The position numbers and the translations under genes are program-made. Of a stretch of 7,373 nucleotides of DNA, positions 5,133 through 7,373 are shown in pieces. The stretch's first letter is position 1, and each line of letters opens with the position of its first letter. Below the pieces are notes generated by a model. It was not told the DNA's origin. It did not search any database and saw only the letters and a list, made by a program, of their open reading frames with translations. Source of the DNA: Oscillospiraceae bacterium (GTDB lineage: Bacteria > Bacillota > Clostridia > Oscillospirales > Acutalibacteraceae); the NCBI GenBank assembly GCA_902796535.1, contig CADBPL010000015.1:1-7373 (forward strand), in the 5' to 3' direction.

Positions 5133-5608
5133 AATTGTTCGTCCTCCTTGGGTTGTTCCTGCTTTTTGCGGAAAATGACGAATTTGCTGAACAGATAATT
5201 CATGACCAGCACGATAACGGACAGCCCGACCTTGGTCAGCAGCTCGCCGTCAAGGGAAAGGCTCGCCGTGAGCGGCAAACGGAAGCGGTCAAAACGGCAA
5301 AGGTTGATGAACACAAACAGCCCCAGCTCTTCCACGCCCAGCGAAAACAGCCGCGCCCCGGCAAAGCCGATCACCTCTTTGCCCACCAGCGCGGGCGCCC
5401 AGCTTTTGCTTTCAAACACAAACAGCTTGTTGGTGACGTAGGCAAACGTGACCGCCGCGATCCACGCCGTGACGTTGCGCAGATGAACCGAACCGGTCAG
5501 CACCTTCATCGCTTCAAACACAACAAAGTTCACCAGCGTGGTCAGCGCGCCGAACACAACGTAAAGAACGGTTTCCCGGTTGAATATTTTTTTGAACAAC
5601 TCTTTCAT
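5129..5608 (-). CDS. GtrA-family four-TM membrane protein
   Basis: A 159-residue protein with about four membrane helices (~14-33, ~46-64, ~78-101, ~124-144). GtrA hallmarks are YVVFGALTTLVNFVVF (16-31), NKLFVF (60-65) at the end of the second helix, and NYLFSKFVIFRKK (137-149) at the end of the last helix. Family members help move or hold undecaprenyl-phosphate-linked sugars for glycosylation of surface polymers. The C-terminal tail (KKQEQPKEDEQL) is charged and cytoplasmic. The initiating ATG at 5608 has no close ribosome binding site: the nearest AAGGAG is 36 nt upstream at the end of purB, with a hairpin between. The gene follows purB by 42 bp and overlaps the lipoprotein gene by 4 bp. 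No dedicated glycosyltransferase is adjacent in the window. Confidence 0.9.
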   Translation of the reverse strand: MKELFKKIFNRETVLYVVFGALTTLVNFVVFEAMKVLTGSVHLRNVTAWIAAVTFAYVTNKLFVFESKSWAPALVGKEVIGFAGARLFSLGVEELGLFVFINLCRFDRFRLPLTASLSLDGELLTKVGLSVIVLVMNYLFSKFVIFRKKQEQPKEDEQL

Positions 5609-5622
5609 CTTTTGCTGCGAAC

Positions 5623-5650
5623 CGCCGCCGGAAGGGCAGCGGCGCTCCTT
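5623..5650 (-). promoter_or_regulatory. purB-gtrA intercistronic hairpin with a distant Shine-Dalgarno
   Basis: On the minus strand AAGGAG (5645-5650) is followed at once by a 6-bp perfect stem (5639-5644 with 5623-5628, 10-nt loop), then 14 nt before the gtrA ATG. Folding would shorten the effective distance between AAGGAG and ATG. There is no U-run, so it is not a terminator. A role in setting gtrA translation is speculation. Confidence 0.35.
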
Positions 5651-7084
5651 TTAAACTTTGATCTCAACTTCGAGGCCGAGCTGGTCGCTGTAACGCTCGA
5701 GCACGGGCCTGACGGCCGAGGCGAGGAATTCCTCCACCTGCTCGGGGGAACGGCCCACAAAGGCTTTGGGGTCGATGAGCGCAAGGATCTCGTCGCGGCT
5801 CATGCCGAAGGAATCATCCGCCGCAATGCGCTCGATCAGGTCGTTTTCACCGCCCTGCACCTTGACCACCTTGCCGGCTTCCATGGAGTGCTGCCGGATC
5901 TTTTCGTGCAGCTCCTGCCGGTCGCCGCCTTTTTTGACGGCCTCCATCATGATGTTTTCGGTTGCCATGAACGGCAGCTCGGCCAGCAGGTGGCGCTCGA
6001 TCATCTTCGGGTAAACCACCAGCCCGCTCACCACGTTGATGTAAAGCTCAAGGATCGCATCCACGGCAAGGAACGCCTCGGGCACGCTGATGCGCTTGTT
6101 GGCGGAATCGTCGAGCGTGCGTTCAAACCACTGCGCCGACGCGGTGACGGCGGGGTTGAGCGCGTCGACGATGACGTAGCGCGCCAAAGAGGCGATGCGC
6201 TCGCTGCGCATGGGGTTGCGCTTGTAGGCCATGGCGGAGGAGCCGATCTGATTTTTTTCAAACGGCTCTTCGACCTCTTTCATGTGCTGCAGCAGGCGCA
6301 GGTCGCTGGAAAATTTGGCGGCGGACTGCGCAATGCCGCTGAGCACGGCGGTCACCTGCCAATCCAGCTTGCGCGGATAGGTCTGCCCCGTAACGGGGAA
6401 GCAGGCGGAAAAGCCCATTTTTTCGGCGATCCGGCGGTCAAGCGCAAGGCACTTTTCGTGGTCGCCGTTGAACAGCTCCAAAAAGCTCGCCTGCGTGCCG
6501 GTGGTGCCTTTGGAGCCGAGCAGACGCATTTGGGTGAGCATGAATTCCACCTGCTCAAAATCCATGAGCAGGTCCATCATCCACAGCGTGGCGCGCTTGC
6601 CCAGCGTGGTGGGCTGCGCCGGCTGAAAATGGGTGAACGCCAGGCAGGGCCGGCTCTTTTGCTCCGCGGCGAATCTGGCCAGCGCGTCGAGCAGGTTCAC
6701 CATTTTTTTGCGCACCAGCCTGAGCGCGGTGGTCATAATGATCACGTCGGTGTTGTCGCCCACATAGCAGCTCGTTGCGCCCAGGTGGATGATGGGCTTG
6801 GCCTTGGGGCACTGCTCGCCAAAGGCATAAACGTGCGCCATCACGTCGTGGCGCACCAGCTTTTCACGCGCGGCGGCGGTTTCATAATCGACCTCGTCGG
6901 CGTGCGCCTTCATTTCGTCGATCTGCTCCTGCGTGATGTCCAGCCCCAGCTCCTTTTCGGTTTCGGCCAGCGCGATCCACAGGCTGTGCCAGGTTCTGAA
7001 CTTGAAATCGGGTGAAAAAATGTATTGCATTTCTTTGCTTGCGTAACGGGAATTCAACGGGCTTTCGTAACGGTCGTGACTCAT
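5651..7084 (-). CDS. purB: Adenylosuccinate lyase
   Basis: Cytosolic enzyme of purine synthesis. It splits fumarate from SAICAR and from adenylosuccinate (to give AMP). The 477-residue length is normal for the family. The fumarase/aspartase superfamily signature is clear: GSSAMAYKRNPMR (281-293) in the catalytic serine loop. Upstream blocks are IIHLGATSCYVGDNTD (98-113) and FTHFQPAQPTTLGKR (150-164), the latter with the catalytic-acid His152. The N-terminus YESPLNSRYAS is also typical. I chose ATG at 7084 because GAGGG lies 7 nt upstream (7092-7096). The in-frame ATG at 7144 adds 20 residues not found in the family and has no site. It is the first gene after a 5S rRNA terminator and heads the five-gene run from its own promoter. 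Confidence 0.97.
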   Translation of the reverse strand: MSHDRYESPLNSRYASKEMQYIFSPDFKFRTWHSLWIALAETEKELGLDITQEQIDEMKAHADEVDYETAAAREKLVRHDVMAHVYAFGEQCPKAKPIIHLGATSCYVGDNTDVIIMTTALRLVRKKMVNLLDALARFAAEQKSRPCLAFTHFQPAQPTTLGKRATLWMMDLLMDFEQVEFMLTQMRLLGSKGTTGTQASFLELFNGDHEKCLALDRRIAEKMGFSACFPVTGQTYPRKLDWQVTAVLSGIAQSAAKFSSDLRLLQHMKEVEEPFEKNQIGSSAMAYKRNPMRSERIASLARYVIVDALNPAVTASAQWFERTLDDSANKRISVPEAFLAVDAILELYINVVSGLVVYPKMIERHLLAELPFMATENIMMEAVKKGGDRQELHEKIRQHSMEAGKVVKVQGGENDLIERIAADDSFGMSRDEILALIDPKAFVGRSPEQVEEFLASAVRPVLERYSDQLGLEVEIKV

Positions 7085-7091
7085 ATCGTTT

Positions 7092-7096
7092 CCCTC
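7092..7096 (-). promoter_or_regulatory. Ribosome binding site that decides the purB start
   Basis: GAGGG on the minus strand, 7 nt before ATG at 7084. Chosen over the longer frame beginning at 7144. Confidence 0.55.
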
Positions 7097-7165
7097 GATC
7101 CTTGTTGTTCTTATTTTGTGCGGAGAAGCTCTGCCGTTGAACACTTCCCCACTTTGTTACCCTAT

Positions 7166-7194
7166 ATTATATATAATAATTGTCAAATAAGCAA
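7166..7194 (-). promoter_or_regulatory. Probable sigma-A-type promoter for purB and the genes after it
   Basis: On the minus strand, TTGCTT (7189-7194) and a perfect TATAAT (7166-7171) are separated by 17 bp, in the only strongly AT-rich stretch of the window. Initiation would fall near 7159, giving a leader of about 75 nt. A perfect TTGACA (7181-7186) also lies in the spacer, but it is only 9 nt from TATAAT and no other good -10 sits 16-18 nt from it. I see no purine riboswitch or obvious operator in the leader. Confidence 0.6.
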
Positions 7195-7239
7195 GCGTTT
7201 TTTTCACACATGATCCGCATAATGGCCTGAGAAGCGAGC

Positions 7240-7270
7240 AAAAAAAATAACCACCCTATTGGGTGGCTAC
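7240..7270 (-). terminator. Intrinsic terminator of the rRNA operon
   Basis: Minus strand: CCACCC (7251-7256 and 7261-7266 pair), AATA loop, stem extendable to about 10 bp with A-U and G-U pairs (7247-7250 with 7267-7270), then eight consecutive U (7247-7240). It starts 8 nt after the 5S rRNA 3' end. A T6 run at 7271-7276 gives the plus strand the same form, so it could act in both directions. Confidence 0.9.
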
Positions 7271-7277
7271 TTTTTTC

Positions 7278-7373
7278 GTGTTGGCATCGACCTATTTTCC
7301 CGGGAAGTCGCCCTCCAAGTATCTTCGGCACGATTGAGCTTAACTACCGTGTTCGGAATGGGAACGGGTGGAC
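7278..7373 (-). rRNA. rrf: 5S ribosomal RNA, 3' part (5' end beyond window)
   Basis: The reverse complement carries the conserved 5S blocks CCCGTTCCCATTCCGAACAC and GGTAGTTAAGCTC, then a GCCGA-ATACTTGGAGGG region and a 3' end in GGTCGATGCCAACAC. About 96 nt are present, so roughly 20 nt of the 5' strand that pairs with the 3' end are missing. The 3' end could be off by a few bases. With the terminator directly after it, this is the distal end of an rRNA operon running in the same direction as the protein genes. Confidence 0.95.

Noticed and set aside
5135..7015. 626-codon plus-strand open frame
   Set aside because: It is antisense to gtrA and purB, both of which have clear family motifs. His/Gln/Arg/Gly-rich composition is typical of the opposite strand of GC-rich genes.
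7085..7144. Longer purB start at 7144
   Set aside because: It adds 20 residues not typical of adenylosuccinate lyases and lacks a ribosome binding site. ATG at 7084 has GAGGG at good spacing.
7181..7186. Perfect TTGACA as the purB -35 box
   Set aside because: Only 9 nt separate it from TATAAT, and no acceptable -10 lies 16-18 nt away. TTGCTT at 7189-7194 has the correct 17-bp spacing.

Overview
The window reads as chromosomal DNA from a GC-rich, gut-type member of the Clostridia, most likely Oscillospiraceae/Ruminococcaceae-like. This is inferred from the RecD2-type helicase (typical of bacteria lacking RecBCD), strong AAGGAGG-type ribosome binding sites, high GC third positions, and intergenic inverted repeats of a style I associate with that group. 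All recognised genes lie on the minus strand, so transcription runs from the right edge of the window to the left.

Layout in the direction of transcription. (1) 7373-7278: 3' part of a 5S rRNA, the tail of an rRNA operon, closed by a strong hairpin/U-run terminator. (2) About 7194-7085: an AT-rich promoter and leader. (3) 7084-1779: five co-directional genes with short gaps: purB (adenylosuccinate lyase), a GtrA-family membrane protein, a lipoprotein that overlaps gtrA by 4 bp, an MreB actin homologue with a TTG start, and a multi-pass O-antigen ligase/polymerase-like (Wzy_C) protein. After the housekeeping purB, the other four form a plausible cell-envelope module: a polyprenyl-linked sugar handling GtrA, a surface lipoprotein, a cytoskeletal filament and a glycopolymer ligase or polymerase. 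(4) 1778-1121: about 650 bp with no convincing gene but four kinds of repeat packed together. These are a 26-copy heptanucleotide tandem array, a perfect hairpin, a compound REP/BIME-like inverted element and a 77-bp element with 26-bp terminal inverted repeats. (5) 1120-1: a small cysteine-rich one-TM protein that overlaps the start of recD2, whose first 259 codons are present before the window ends.

The most distinctive signal is a pair of period-7 repeat arrays with unrelated unit sequence. One (1608-1789) begins at the stop codon of the ligase-like gene. The other (3189-3254) is an inverted pair of four-unit arrays around a 10-nt loop, and it supplies the stop codon of mreB. Because 7 is not a multiple of 3, stop triplets in such arrays fall in more than one reading frame on the sense strand, and in all three frames for the long array. 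I see no CRISPR array, insertion sequence transposase, phage gene, toxin-antitoxin pair or recognisable defence system. The candidates for something undescribed are the heptamer arrays and the mreB/ligase/lipoprotein/GtrA cluster.
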